Of a stretch of DNA of 64,000 nt, positions 44,015-53,159 are shown piece after piece (position 1 is the stretch's first letter; the number at the start of each line of letters is the position of its first letter). Origin of the DNA: Companilactobacillus mishanensis (lineage in GTDB: Bacteria; Bacillota; Bacilli; Lactobacillales; Lactobacillaceae). The position numbers and the translations under genes were made by a program. The notes under the pieces are model-generated. The model did not search any database. It was not told where the DNA came from and saw only the letters and a list, made by a program, of their open reading frames with translations. The stretch is taken from NCBI RefSeq assembly GCF_003946505.1, contig NZ_RHON01000002.1, forward strand, positions 335,757 through 399,756, read 5' to 3'.

Positions 44015-44206
44015 ATGAATATTATTCCAATTAAAAGATCACGTACAAACGTAGTTTTCGGTGGGGTCATTGCCGGCCTATGTGAAAAATGGGGCTGGAA
44101 CCCAACCGTCGGACGTCTGTTATACGTCGTATTAACATTGACATCATGGTTTGCCGGAATTCCAGTTTACCTAGTATTATGGTTGTTGATGGGAAAACCT
44201 GAATAA
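44015..44206 (+). CDS. PspC-domain protein, copy 2
   Basis: The 63-residue protein is the tandem duplicate of the preceding gene (IPIKRSRTNVVFGGVIAGLCEKWGWNPTVGRLLY, then a membrane helix ending LVLWLLMGKPE). AGGAGG precedes its ATG. The two have diverged but keep length and domain order. Confidence 0.9.
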   Translation: MNIIPIKRSRTNVVFGGVIAGLCEKWGWNPTVGRLLYVVLTLTSWFAGIPVYLVLWLLMGKPE

Positions 44207-44208
44207 AT

Positions 44209-44257
44209 AAAAATGACGCCTGTCCTGGTGAAAACACTAGTTTAGGCGTCATTTTTT
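44209..44257. terminator. bidirectional terminator between pspC and the AlkD-like gene
   Basis: AAAATGACGCCT and AGGCGTCATTTT flank a 22-base loop; Ts follow on both strands. Confidence 0.88.
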
Positions 44258-44969
44258 AATTTATTAAAGCTGTTAGTTGTTCTTTTTCTTCATTTGTTGT
44301 GTGACGCAATGATTTGATCTTTCGAACAGTCAATTTTGCCATTTTAGATGTTGGGTCAGATTTAATTATCTGATAAATTTTTTCTTGATTATTAGGGAAG
44401 ATGACAGCGTAAAGCCATGCCTGCGCCATCTGAACGTAATAATCGTCGCTATTAATTTCGGTTGAAAGTTTCAAATTGTTATCGTTGTATTCAGGCAGAT
44501 TATAGAATTTTAGAAGAAATACTAGTCCGCTTCGTTGAAGCCAGGGATTACTACTATGAAGATAATTCTTTATAGTCTGGTAATATTCATCTCGGAATTT
44601 TGTGACTTGTTTAAAATGGATCACCATATCGCAAGTTGCCCATGAGTTTGATTTACTTAGATACTCATCACAAAGTTTAGTAAATTCATCCAAATTTAGT
44701 TTCATATTACTTAGCACATATGCTTGGATAATTACAGATTCATAGTTTTCGGTACCAGCAATTTTCAAGAAAGCATCAGGGTTTCCCTTACTGATTTCTT
44801 TACCGATACTTTTCAATTCACTCATCGATATTCCCAAAACTTGGTAACCGGTACGGACGATGGTTTCTGCACGTTTACGAAATTTGGCATCTCCTAAACT
44901 TTCTAATTCTGTTAAAAATAAATTGTAATCTTGCGTTGACCAGTTCGATTCGCTCAAGTTAAATAGCAT
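44256..44969 (-). CDS. DNA alkylation repair protein (AlkD-like, HEAT repeat)
   Basis: The 237-residue all-helical protein has AlkD-type segments: LGISMSELKSIGKEI, NSWATCDMV, SSNPWLQRSGLVFLL, YVQMAQAWLYAVIFP and TVRKIKSLRHTTNEEK. Family members excise alkylated bases by trapping the sugar with an aspartate and tryptophan pair; WATCD appears at the expected site. It lies 41 bases after coaBC on the same strand, probably one operon. Confidence 0.82.
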   Translation of the reverse strand: MLFNLSESNWSTQDYNLFLTELESLGDAKFRKRAETIVRTGYQVLGISMSELKSIGKEISKGNPDAFLKIAGTENYESVIIQAYVLSNMKLNLDEFTKLCDEYLSKSNSWATCDMVIHFKQVTKFRDEYYQTIKNYLHSSNPWLQRSGLVFLLKFYNLPEYNDNNLKLSTEINSDDYYVQMAQAWLYAVIFPNNQEKIYQIIKSDPTSKMAKLTVRKIKSLRHTTNEEKEQLTALIN

Positions 44970-45010
44970 AAATATTTAGCTCCTAATTGTTGAAATTGAT
45001 GGTGATCACT

Positions 45011-46216
45011 TTATTTCTTTAAAGCAACGTAGTAATCCCAGAATTTATCTGCCACTTGTTGTTTGGTCATTAATTCCCACTTCTGGGGATCTGAACTCTT
45101 GGACAAAAGTGTAATGCGATTAGTATCAACATTGAATCCGGCGTCACTTTGAGAGACATCATTAGCCAAGATGACATCAGCATTCTTAGAAATTAATTTC
45201 TTTTCCGCATTAGCCAGTAAGTTCTGAGTTTCCGCGGCGAATCCGACTACGAATTGTTCTTTCTTATCTTTAGCAACCGTTTTCAAAATATCAGGGTTCT
45301 TGGTCAGTTCAATTGTGTAAGTCTCTTGATTGTCATTCTTTTTGATTTTTTGGTCAGAAACGTGGACAGGTTTGAAGTCGGAAATTGCAGCAGCCATTAC
45401 CAGTACATTGGTCTTGGCAAATCTAGCTTGCAATTCAGTCAACATTTCTTCAGCTGAATCAACTTGTACTACCTTAATGTTCGACGAAAGCTCGGCATTT
45501 TTGACTGTTGTAATAAGCGTGACATTCCCACCTTTGTTAGCTGCGGATTTTGCCAGAGCAATTCCCATTTTTCCAGAAGAACGATTACCAATGTAGCGAA
45601 CAGGGTCAATCGGTTCTTTCGTACCACCTGCAGTGACAATGATATCTTGTCCTGCCAGTGAATCATCTGAATCAATTGCATTGTTGATATGCTTCATGAT
45701 TTCAGGCAAATCTGCTAAACGTCCTTTGCCAGTTTCTCCTTCAGCAAGGAAGCCACTGTCGGGTTGAACCACTTTGACGCCGATATTGACCAGTGTTTCT
45801 AAATTTTTCTGGACGGGAGGATAGTTCCACATGCTGGTATTCATGGCAGGAAATACAAGTTTTGGTGAATCCGTTGCCATCAAAGTTGTCGTAGTCAAAT
45901 CGTCAGCAATACCGTTAGCCATTTTACCGATAACATCTGCGGTTGCAGGTATGACGACAGATAGGTCAGCCCATCTAGCCAATTTGATGTGGGGGATGAA
46001 ATCATCTTCACTTGATTGAGCGACAAAGTTGTCGGTTAAAACTGGATGTTTGCTCAGTGTCGCAAATGTCAGTGGTGTGACGAATTTGGTGGCTGATTCA
46101 GTCATCACAACTTGAACGTCTGCACGATTTTTAATCAATTCTCTTACCACATTTAGTGCTTTGTATGAAGCAATTCCGCCAGTAACGAAAACTGCAATAT
46201 GCTTTGATTCGAGCAT
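45011..46216 (-). CDS. coaBC: bifunctional phosphopantothenoylcysteine decarboxylase/synthase CoaBC
   Basis: The 401-residue enzyme makes 4'-phosphopantetheine for CoA. The N-terminal flavin decarboxylase (about residues 1-180) has the FMN loop VTGGIASYKA, catalytic His in IPHIKLARWAD, PATADVIGKMANGIADDL and substrate motif FPAMNTSMW. The C-terminal synthase has VTAGGTKEPIDPVRYIGNRSSGKMG and AAISDFKP. GAGGTG precedes the ATG on the minus strand. Confidence 0.96.
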   Translation of the reverse strand: MLESKHIAVFVTGGIASYKALNVVRELIKNRADVQVVMTESATKFVTPLTFATLSKHPVLTDNFVAQSSEDDFIPHIKLARWADLSVVIPATADVIGKMANGIADDLTTTTLMATDSPKLVFPAMNTSMWNYPPVQKNLETLVNIGVKVVQPDSGFLAEGETGKGRLADLPEIMKHINNAIDSDDSLAGQDIIVTAGGTKEPIDPVRYIGNRSSGKMGIALAKSAANKGGNVTLITTVKNAELSSNIKVVQVDSAEEMLTELQARFAKTNVLVMAAAISDFKPVHVSDQKIKKNDNQETYTIELTKNPDILKTVAKDKKEQFVVGFAAETQNLLANAEKKLISKNADVILANDVSQSDAGFNVDTNRITLLSKSSDPQKWELMTKQQVADKFWDYYVALKK

Positions 46217-46270
46217 GTTTTCACCTCAAAAGTTTCTTTGTTATAATTGTTGAATTGGAGGGTCTAAAAA

Positions 46271-46471
46271 ATGAATACTTCGACCATTGAGATAATTATA
46301 ACAATATTATTGTTCATTATATTAAATGATCCATTATTAAAATTTTTAGAGCATAATTTTGGTGTAGGCTTTTGGATGAGTGAGATTGTCATTGCACTGT
46401 TTTTAATACTTATTATTGTATTGTTAAATTTATTAGTGTTTAAAGTAATTCTAAAAAATAGACATAAATAA
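46271..46471 (+). CDS. small two-helix membrane protein, unknown
   Basis: The 66-residue protein has two hydrophobic helices (about residues 5-24 and 33-62) and a basic C-terminus, with GGAGGG before the ATG. No family recognised. It lies divergently from coaBC and about 80 bases before an ABC exporter operon with its own likely promoter. Confidence 0.55.
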   Translation: MNTSTIEIIITILLFIILNDPLLKFLEHNFGVGFWMSEIVIALFLILIIVLLNLLVFKVILKNRHK

Positions 46472-46510
46472 ATTTAAATTAGTTAAAGCTCGGTTTTAGT
46501 TATTAGTTAT

Positions 46511-46519
46511 TGATATACT
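46511..46519 (+). promoter_or_regulatory. extended -10 promoter of the ABC exporter
   Basis: TGATATACT matches TGnTATAAT-type extended -10, 36 bases before the ATG. The -35 region is weak. Confidence 0.45.
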
Positions 46520-46554
46520 AGGCAAGTAACACAACGAACAAAAGTGAGGATTAT

Positions 46555-47454
46555 ATGGACAACATTCTAGAAATTAGCGGATTAAATAAACATTTTGGTA
46601 AAAAAATTGCCCTAGATAATGTTGGTTTTAACATTAAAAAGGGTCATATTGTTGGATTAGTTGGTCCAAACGGAGCAGGTAAGTCGACGATAATGAAAGC
46701 TGTTTTGGGATTAATAGGAACAGATAGTGGTCAGATCAAAGTTGAGGACGAACTGATCAGCATCAATAACCACCCGGCTTTAGAAAAAGTCGGAGCATTG
46801 ATCGAATATCCTGGAATCTATCCTTACATGACTGGTAGAGAACACTTAAAGCTATATGCGACCGGTGCTAATGCGGAGAGCAATATCGACCAAATAGTTG
46901 AAGAATTAGAAATGACCAAATACATTCAAATGAAAGCCAAGTCATACTCACTTGGTATGAAACAAAAATTGGGAATTGCTTTGGCATTAGTCAACAAACC
47001 AGAGTTTGTCATTTTGGATGAACCTATGAATGGATTAGATCCTCAAGCCAATAAACTTCTTCGCGAACTTATCGTTAAGCAAGCAAAGGCAGGCACAACG
47101 TTCTTGATTTCTAGTCATATTTTGAGTGAACTTGGCAAAATTGCTGATGATATCGTTGTGATCGAACAAGGTAAGATTATTGCCGATGCTCCAATCGATG
47201 AAATTACTCATGCTGACAAGAAATTGATTATTCTTGAAACTTCTGATGACAATAAAGCTCGTCAAATTTTGAAAGAAAATAATTATGCAGTCGCAGATGA
47301 AAATAAAGTTATTATTCAACAAAATAAAGAGGTTACATTAGCCAAAATTCTCCGTCTTTTAGTTGAATCTGGAATTGATATTAATGATGTTAAGCATCAA
47401 AATGCGGTACTTGAGGATTCATTATTACAAATTTTGAAGGACGACGAAAAGTAG
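46555..47454 (+). CDS. ABC transporter ATP-binding protein (bacitracin/lantibiotic-immunity type)
   Basis: The 299-residue ATPase has Walker A GPNGAGKSTIM, a signature YSLGMKQKLGIALAL (the LSGG variant usual in BcrA/lantibiotic-immunity ATPases), Walker B FVILDEPMNGLDP and SSHIL. The C-terminal ~80 residues form the extension of this subfamily. It is followed 10 bases later by its permease. Confidence 0.9.
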   Translation: MDNILEISGLNKHFGKKIALDNVGFNIKKGHIVGLVGPNGAGKSTIMKAVLGLIGTDSGQIKVEDELISINNHPALEKVGALIEYPGIYPYMTGREHLKLYATGANAESNIDQIVEELEMTKYIQMKAKSYSLGMKQKLGIALALVNKPEFVILDEPMNGLDPQANKLLRELIVKQAKAGTTFLISSHILSELGKIADDIVVIEQGKIIADAPIDEITHADKKLIILETSDDNKARQILKENNYAVADENKVIIQQNKEVTLAKILRLLVESGIDINDVKHQNAVLEDSLLQILKDDEK

Positions 47455-47464
47455 AGGGGATATT

Positions 47465-48247
47465 TTGACAACACTAATAAAACAAGAATTATATAAAATC
47501 AGTAAACGAAAAACCACATACATACTACCAATCATAACTATCGTATTTATGTTTCTCGCAGCGATCATGATCAAGAATGTTTCAGAGTCAGGGGATACGG
47601 CGATAGATAGTGCAGCGTATTTTGTTGATCTCTATTCTGGCCTAACTTGGGTCGTATACTTGATGATTTTTGCGGGAAGTACAATTATTACTCAAGAGTT
47701 TGAATTTGGAACTATTAAGAATTTGCTTTATCGTAAATATTCTCGTACCGAGATATTGATCAGCAAGTGGATGACATTATTAATAATGAATATTTGTTAT
47801 TTTGTAATGACTATTATTGTTGCCGTCTTTTTGAAATTCATTTTCTACCCAGATGTTACTTTTGATATGACTATCAACAATCATTCATTGTTTTCTGCAA
47901 TGTTAATGAATGTACTTGGTAATTTCTTAGTCACATGGATCGTTCTAAGTTTAGTTCTGATGATTTCGACATTATTCAAAAACTCAGCTGTCTCAGTATC
48001 AGTGGGTATAGTATTCTACTTTGGAGCATCAGTATTATCAATGTTTCAAACATTGGCAATTCAAAAGTGGGATTGGTTAAAATGGAACCCATTAAATATG
48101 CTAAATGTGGGACGACAAGTACAATCTCCAGAAATGCATCAAATGACCCAATTGAGTACAAATTCAATGATTATTGCAAGTTTTGTATACATTATTATTT
48201 TCTTAGCAATTGGTTATTACGCCTTTAGATCAAGAAAAAATATTTAA
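47465..48247 (+). CDS. ABC-2 type permease (lantibiotic immunity/bacitracin exporter-like)
   Basis: The 260-residue protein has about six membrane segments and the N-terminal LIKQELYKISKRKTTYILP usual in ABC-2 permeases, with ITQEFEFGTIKNLLYRKYSRTEI after the second helix. TTG start behind GAGGGG. With the ATPase it forms a two-gene exporter or self-protection unit; the substrate is unknown and no bacteriocin gene is nearby. Confidence 0.85.
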   Translation: MTTLIKQELYKISKRKTTYILPIITIVFMFLAAIMIKNVSESGDTAIDSAAYFVDLYSGLTWVVYLMIFAGSTIITQEFEFGTIKNLLYRKYSRTEILISKWMTLLIMNICYFVMTIIVAVFLKFIFYPDVTFDMTINNHSLFSAMLMNVLGNFLVTWIVLSLVLMISTLFKNSAVSVSVGIVFYFGASVLSMFQTLAIQKWDWLKWNPLNMLNVGRQVQSPEMHQMTQLSTNSMIIASFVYIIIFLAIGYYAFRSRKNI

Positions 48248-48255
48248 GACATTGT

Positions 48256-48286
48256 GAGCTTTCCATCCTATTGGAGAGCTTTTTAT
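48256..48286 (+). terminator. terminator of the ABC exporter
   Basis: AGCTTTCC and GGAGAGCT form an 8-bp stem (one U-G pair) followed by Ts. Confidence 0.75.
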
Positions 48287-48310
48287 TTGCCCTTTTCACA
48301 AAATACCAGT

Positions 48311-48329
48311 TATACTGTAATCGCTTTCA
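48311..48329 (+). promoter_or_regulatory. -10 box and cre site of the 3-hydroxyacyl-CoA dehydrogenase gene
   Basis: TATACT (48311-48316) with TTGCCC 18 bases upstream is a probable promoter. TGTAATCGCTTTCA (48316-48329) matches the cre consensus TGWAANCGNTNWCA at every position and sits on the start point, so CcpA repression is expected. Confidence 0.7.
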
Positions 48330-48362
48330 TTAATATAATAATTTCAATATGGAGGATTTATC

Positions 48363-49349
48363 ATGTCAATAAAGAATGTCACAATAGCTGGTAGTGGTGT
48401 ATTAGGAAGTCAAATAGCTTTCCAAACTGCATTCCGAGGCTACAATGTTACGATCTACGATATTAATGATGACGTTATTGCCAAAGCAAAAGATAGGATG
48501 CATGGCTTGGTTGATACTTACAAAGCGGAAGTACAGGATCAATCAGAACATCTCACGGTTTTCTTGCAAAATGGTGTCTATGAAAGCACAATTTTACCTA
48601 ATTTGAAAGACACCTTGATAAATGACCTTACGACTTCTAGGAAGAACGCCGAGGCAGTTCCAGGGAGTATCAGCTACTTTACTGATCTTGGAAAGGCAGT
48701 AAAGGGCGCAGATTTAGTTATTGAAGCTATTCCCGAAAGAATGGATATCAAAGAGAGCTTTTATAAAGAGCTGTCATCAGTTGCCGAAGAAAAAACGATT
48801 TTTGCAACAAATACTTCAACTTTGCTTCCAAGTCAGTTCGCAGATTTAACTGGCAGAAAGAACAAATTCTTAGCACTTCACTTTGCTAATGAAATTTGGA
48901 AGAATAATACTGCCGAAGTTATGGGAACTCAATGGACAGACAAGGATATTTATAATGAAGTCGTTGAATTTGCCAAAGGAATCGGAATGATTCCAATTGA
49001 ATTAAAAAAAGAGCAACCAGGTTATGTTTTGAATACTTTGCTGGTTCCTTTGCTAGATGCAGCTCAAATGTTGCTAGCCAAAGGTGTTGCTGATATTGAG
49101 ACCATCGACAAGACTTGGATGCTTGCAACTAAGGCACCATTTGGTCCATTTGGTATTCTTGATATTGTTGGACTCAAAACTGCTTATGACATTACTGCCA
49201 ATGCAGCCGAGAATGATCCTGAATACAAGGAATTGGCCGACATGATCAAGAATGATTACATCGATAAAGGTAAGATGGGAGTTGCTACAGGAGAAGGATT
49301 CTACAAGTATCCGAACCCTGCATACAAGCAACCAGACTTCCTAAGTTAA
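48363..49349 (+). CDS. 3-hydroxyacyl-CoA dehydrogenase family protein
   Basis: The 328-residue NAD-dependent dehydrogenase has a Rossmann motif IAGSGVLGSQIAFQTAFRG, DLVIEAIPERMDIKESFYKEL, the catalytic LALHFANEIWKN (catalytic His) and the C-terminal domain with TKAPFGPFGILDIVGL. Lactobacilli seldom oxidise fatty acids, so the true substrate may be a small 3-hydroxy acid. GGAGG precedes the ATG. Preceded by a cre site, so probably catabolite-repressed. Confidence 0.85.
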   Translation: MSIKNVTIAGSGVLGSQIAFQTAFRGYNVTIYDINDDVIAKAKDRMHGLVDTYKAEVQDQSEHLTVFLQNGVYESTILPNLKDTLINDLTTSRKNAEAVPGSISYFTDLGKAVKGADLVIEAIPERMDIKESFYKELSSVAEEKTIFATNTSTLLPSQFADLTGRKNKFLALHFANEIWKNNTAEVMGTQWTDKDIYNEVVEFAKGIGMIPIELKKEQPGYVLNTLLVPLLDAAQMLLAKGVADIETIDKTWMLATKAPFGPFGILDIVGLKTAYDITANAAENDPEYKELADMIKNDYIDKGKMGVATGEGFYKYPNPAYKQPDFLS

Positions 49350-49365
49350 TTACAAAATTATTTTC

Positions 49366-49402
49366 GAGTGGTGAAGGATAATTCCCTCACCACTCTTTTT
49401 TT
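49366..49402 (+). terminator. terminator of the 3-hydroxyacyl-CoA dehydrogenase gene
   Basis: GAGTGGTGA and TCACCACTC form a 9-bp stem, then seven Ts. Confidence 0.88.
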
Positions 49403-49458
49403 GAGCTCATAAAGTGTAAACTTGTTATTAAGAAGATTTTCCCAAAGGAGAGAGTTAG

Positions 49459-52164
49459 TTGAAAAGTGAAATGTCTAGTAGAGAATTAAATAACGCTAAG
49501 TTATCTCAAAAAGCTGCTGAACAAGGAATAGTTTTACTCCAAAATAAGAATAATGTTTTGCCACTTCACAATAAAAAGGTCGCTTTATATGGTAGTGGTG
49601 CATTCGAAACTTATAAGGGTGGTACTGGATCTGGTGATGTTAATCAACGTTCCGTCGTTAGTATTTTGGACGGTTTGGAGAAACACGGATTTGAGGTCTC
49701 TTCAAAAGGTTGGCTAAATCGTTTCAAACAATCGTATCTAAAAAATAAATCTCAATATTATCAAAAATTTGCTGGTTCGCCATTGGCAGTTCTTGCCCCA
49801 GCATTCAGTATGGACGATCCCGAAATCAGTGACTTCAGTCGAGCAACTATCGGAATATATGTTGTATCTCGAAGCTCTGGTGAAGGTCAAGATAGGAAGA
49901 ACGAAAAGGGAGATTATCAACTTACCGAAAATGAGTTGGCCAATATTCAGAGCATGAGTCAATTTTATCGATATAGTATTGTCTTGCTCAATGTCGGCGG
50001 TGTAATCGATACCTCGTTCGTTGACAGTTGTCCTTTGTTGGATAGTGTCGTGTTAGTATCTCAACCCGGAATGGAAGCAGGGAATGCTATCGCCAATGTA
50101 TTAGATGGGACAGTTACTCCATCTGGAAAGCTGACCGATACTTGGGCATATAATTTTGAGGATTACTATTCATCAAATAGTTTTGGCCAGAAGAATCCTA
50201 ATTATCAAGAGGGTATATATGTTGGCTATCGTTATTTTGATAGTTTCAATGTTGAGCCACGTTACGAATTTGGCTATGGATTGAGTTATACAAAATTCTA
50301 TTTAAATGCTACAAAAGTCAAAGTTTCCGAGTCACAAATTTCTGTCGATGTGAATGTCCATAATATTGGGGATGATCACCGAGGTAGTGAAGTTGTCCAG
50401 GTTTACGTTTCCAATCCGCAAACAGACATTCCAACTCCTTATCAAAGTTTACAAGGATTCAAGAAAACTAAAGTCTTACACAGCGATGAGTCTCAAGATT
50501 TAAATATAACTATTCCAACTAAAAACTTGGCTAGTTATGACGAGAAAAAATCTGCATTAGTACTGGTTCCGGGCGTATATATTATCAGAATGGGGAACAG
50601 CTCTCGTAATACGAAAGTTGTTGGAGAATTCAGGCTTGATGAGGAAGTAATTGTTCAACAGCTTTACGCAAAAATCGTTTCTGAAAAAGATCCTACTATA
50701 TTGAGAAGCAATAATGTAAAACTTGAACGTACTGTTGGAGTTCCTTACTTTCTACTTAAAGCGGCTAACTTTGAGGATACTGAAACGGTAAAATATCACA
50801 ATGAGAATGAAGTTTCTTCCTATATAAATGCTGAAAGAGAATTGCCAGGAAACGGTAAAAAGCAAAAAATTCTCAGAACTAATAATTATAATGGAAGAAA
50901 GTTGATTGATGTTTTCAAAAATAGGATTGCAATGACAGAGTTTATTGCGACTCTTACTGACGAAGAGTTAGTCAATTTAGATGAAGGAATTCTTCATCCT
51001 GAAGATATGGGAAGTATCGTTGGTAACGCTGCTGGGTTAGTTCATGGTGCTGCCGGTGAGACTTTTAGCAACGAACGTCGTGGAATACCGGCAACTGTCA
51101 ATGCTGATGGTCCAGCTGGATTGAGATTGGATAGGCATTACAAAGACGAGAGTGGTCAAGTTCATGATCAGTATGCAACTGCCTGGCCAATAGGGACTAT
51201 GTTGGCACAAACTTGGGATACCAACTTGGTTAGTTCATTAGGTAAAGCAGTCGGCATTGAGATGAAGGAATTTGGCGTCACCATGTGGCTGGCACCTGGA
51301 ATGAACATTCATCGCAATCCATTAGGTGGTAGAAACTTTGAATATTACTCCGAAGATCCAGTTCTGTCAGGTATGATATCTGCAGCTGAGGTCTCAGGAG
51401 TTCAATCGAACTCAGGCGTTGGAGCCACGGTTAAACATTTTCTTGGTAATAATCAGGAGACTGACCGAAATACTGGAAACAGTATCATAGGTGAACAAGC
51501 ATTGCGAGAGATATATTTGAAGAATTTCCAAATTGCAATTGAAGCATCTCAACCAATGGCAGTTATGAGTTCATACAATAAGGTCAACGGGACCTTCTCT
51601 GGTGAAAACTATGAATTGTTAACCAATATTCTGCGTGATGAATGGCATTTTGAAGGATTGGTTATGACTGACTGGTTCAGTTTAGCCGACCCAGTTGCCA
51701 GTATGCATGCTGGAAATGACTTGATAATGCCAGGTGTAAGCCAAGATAAATTACTAGCTGCAATTTCAGATCTTGAACCTGAATTCAATGACGATGGAAG
51801 CATCAAGACTCGAGATATTTTTGATATTGCTAGTATGAAGCTAGCTACAGTTGATTTATGGAATGACTTTGATCCAGATGTTTCTGGTACAGACTTCGTT
51901 AAAATTCATATTGCGCAAGCAGAAAATATGAGTGATGATTTGCAAGCCATGATTTTATCTGGCGAAGCTCAAATTGTTACTCCTAACGATTTGATTATTA
52001 CTGGAAATTGGAAAGATAATAATAATTTATATATTGGTGATCTACAAAAATCTGCAATGCATATTTTAAAGGTAGTCATGAAAACTGATCGTTTTGCTGA
52101 ATTGATCAGTGAATCGCCACAACCTTACAATGCAGGTATGAAATTGAGTAAATATTTCGAATAA
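49459..52164 (+). CDS. GH3 beta-glucosidase with permuted domain order
   Basis: The 901-residue glycoside hydrolase family 3 protein has the GH3 C-terminal-type domain first (ELNNAKLSQKAAEQGIVLLQN to about residue 270, with GYRYFD and FGYGLSYTKF). A fibronectin-III-like domain follows at about 280-390, then the (beta/alpha)8 catalytic domain at about 510-800. The catalytic nucleophile is Asp738 in LVMTDWFSL, and the active-site loop GATVKHFLGNNQE and DGPAGLRLD are present. No signal peptide, so probably intracellular action on imported beta-glucosides. TTG start behind AAAGGAGAG. Confidence 0.9.
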   Translation: MKSEMSSRELNNAKLSQKAAEQGIVLLQNKNNVLPLHNKKVALYGSGAFETYKGGTGSGDVNQRSVVSILDGLEKHGFEVSSKGWLNRFKQSYLKNKSQYYQKFAGSPLAVLAPAFSMDDPEISDFSRATIGIYVVSRSSGEGQDRKNEKGDYQLTENELANIQSMSQFYRYSIVLLNVGGVIDTSFVDSCPLLDSVVLVSQPGMEAGNAIANVLDGTVTPSGKLTDTWAYNFEDYYSSNSFGQKNPNYQEGIYVGYRYFDSFNVEPRYEFGYGLSYTKFYLNATKVKVSESQISVDVNVHNIGDDHRGSEVVQVYVSNPQTDIPTPYQSLQGFKKTKVLHSDESQDLNITIPTKNLASYDEKKSALVLVPGVYIIRMGNSSRNTKVVGEFRLDEEVIVQQLYAKIVSEKDPTILRSNNVKLERTVGVPYFLLKAANFEDTETVKYHNENEVSSYINAERELPGNGKKQKILRTNNYNGRKLIDVFKNRIAMTEFIATLTDEELVNLDEGILHPEDMGSIVGNAAGLVHGAAGETFSNERRGIPATVNADGPAGLRLDRHYKDESGQVHDQYATAWPIGTMLAQTWDTNLVSSLGKAVGIEMKEFGVTMWLAPGMNIHRNPLGGRNFEYYSEDPVLSGMISAAEVSGVQSNSGVGATVKHFLGNNQETDRNTGNSIIGEQALREIYLKNFQIAIEASQPMAVMSSYNKVNGTFSGENYELLTNILRDEWHFEGLVMTDWFSLADPVASMHAGNDLIMPGVSQDKLLAAISDLEPEFNDDGSIKTRDIFDIASMKLATVDLWNDFDPDVSGTDFVKIHIAQAENMSDDLQAMILSGEAQIVTPNDLIITGNWKDNNNLYIGDLQKSAMHILKVVMKTDRFAELISESPQPYNAGMKLSKYFE

Positions 52165-52165
52165 A

Positions 52166-52200
52166 AAAAGTCGTTAGGAAATTTTTCCTAACGACTTTTT
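52166..52200. terminator. bidirectional terminator between the GH3 and FMN reductase genes
   Basis: AAAAAGTCGTTAGGAAA and TTTCCTAACGACTTTTT with a 1-2 base loop. Confidence 0.9.
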
Positions 52201-52209
52201 GAGTACTGA

Positions 52210-52758
52210 TTAATAGCGGTTCAATAGGTCGACGAATGAATCAACAATGCTTTGGAAGAATGTAGTAGTTCCTTCTGAAACTTTACCATCTTGGTCAAGC
52301 ATGTTTGTGACGTTACCTAGGTATGCCTCAGGTTGTTGTACAACTGGCATGTTTAAGAATACAAGTGATTGACGTAAGATGTGGTTTGCACCAAATCCAC
52401 TAATAGCACCAGGAGATACACTGACGATAGCTGCAGGCTTCTTGTCCCAAATGCTTTCTCCGTATGGACGTGAGCCAACATCAATAGCGTTCTTTAGTCC
52501 ACCAGGGATAGAACGGTTATATTCTGGAGTTACGAATAGGACACCGCTCATTTCTTTCATCTTATTTCTAAACTTTGTATATTCTTCAGGAGTTTTACCT
52601 TCAACATCAATATCTTCGTTGTAAAGTGGTAGATCTCCAATTTCAACGAATTCAGGAACATAATCCTCGGGGAACAAAGGTACCAAATTATTGGCAATTT
52701 GTCTTGTGTATGCACCCTTTCTTAAACTTCCGACGATAACAGCAATTTTCTTTGACAT
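52210..52758 (-). CDS. NADPH-dependent FMN reductase-like oxidoreductase
   Basis: The 182-residue flavodoxin-fold protein has the phosphate-binding loop VGSLRKGAYTRQIA (about residues 9-22), LPLYNEDID, VTPEYNRSIPGGLKNAIDV and the KPAAIVSVSPG strand. GGAGG precedes the ATG on the minus strand. The natural acceptor (quinone, azo compound, chromate or flavin) cannot be told. Confidence 0.9.
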   Translation of the reverse strand: MSKKIAVIVGSLRKGAYTRQIANNLVPLFPEDYVPEFVEIGDLPLYNEDIDVEGKTPEEYTKFRNKMKEMSGVLFVTPEYNRSIPGGLKNAIDVGSRPYGESIWDKKPAAIVSVSPGAISGFGANHILRQSLVFLNMPVVQQPEAYLGNVTNMLDQDGKVSEGTTTFFQSIVDSFVDLLNRY

Positions 52759-53159
52759 ATACTTACCTCCATTTATTTGATTACTACTATTTCAATCTAG
52801 CATTAAAAAAATCTTGAAACAAATGATTGTTCTCGGAAAACAAATATTTTTTTAATATGTTAACTTTATTTTCTATTAATGCTTGTGCTTTTGTCGATAT
52901 ATTAGCTTTCAGCCAGTCAAATGTGACGTGTAAAAATAGTAAACACTCAATTGTGAAGTTTACAGCAAGGTCATAACAAAATTCATAAAAAATAAAATAA
53001 CTCAAAATACTATAAATAATTATCACCAGATTAAATAATATTACGAGAATGTTACAAAAACATCATTTGCGCAATTTTATTTATTGTTGCTGTAATATTA
53101 ATGAAATATAAATCTTGTATAGTGTCTCTCTGTTGATACAACAAAACCGGAGGGATTAG
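52759..53159. other. gene-free stretch between divergent genes
   Basis: Very AT-rich. It holds the upstream regions of the FMN reductase gene and the RlpA-like gene. TGTAAT-N5-TGAAAT at 53091-53107 is one mismatch from the WalR box (TGTWAH-N5-TGTWAH). An 79-codon minus-strand reading frame at 52787-53026 lacks a ribosome site and is not accepted. Confidence 0.5.

Noticed and set aside
43811..44206. Toxin-antitoxin pair from two adjacent tiny genes
   Set aside because: Both are PspC-domain paralogues with the same length and domain, not a toxin and antidote.
46271..48247. Bacteriocin/lantibiotic cluster
   Set aside because: The ABC pair is of immunity type, but no precursor peptide, modification or protease gene lies nearby; the 66-residue protein is a two-helix membrane protein, not a leader peptide.
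52787..53026. 79-codon minus-strand hydrophobic frame
   Set aside because: AT-rich, no Shine-Dalgarno sequence, composition typical of chance frames in AT-rich intergenic DNA.
53091..53107. WalR-like box TGTAAT-N5-TGAAAT before the RlpA-like gene
   Set aside because: One mismatch to the consensus in very AT-rich DNA; not reported as a feature by itself.
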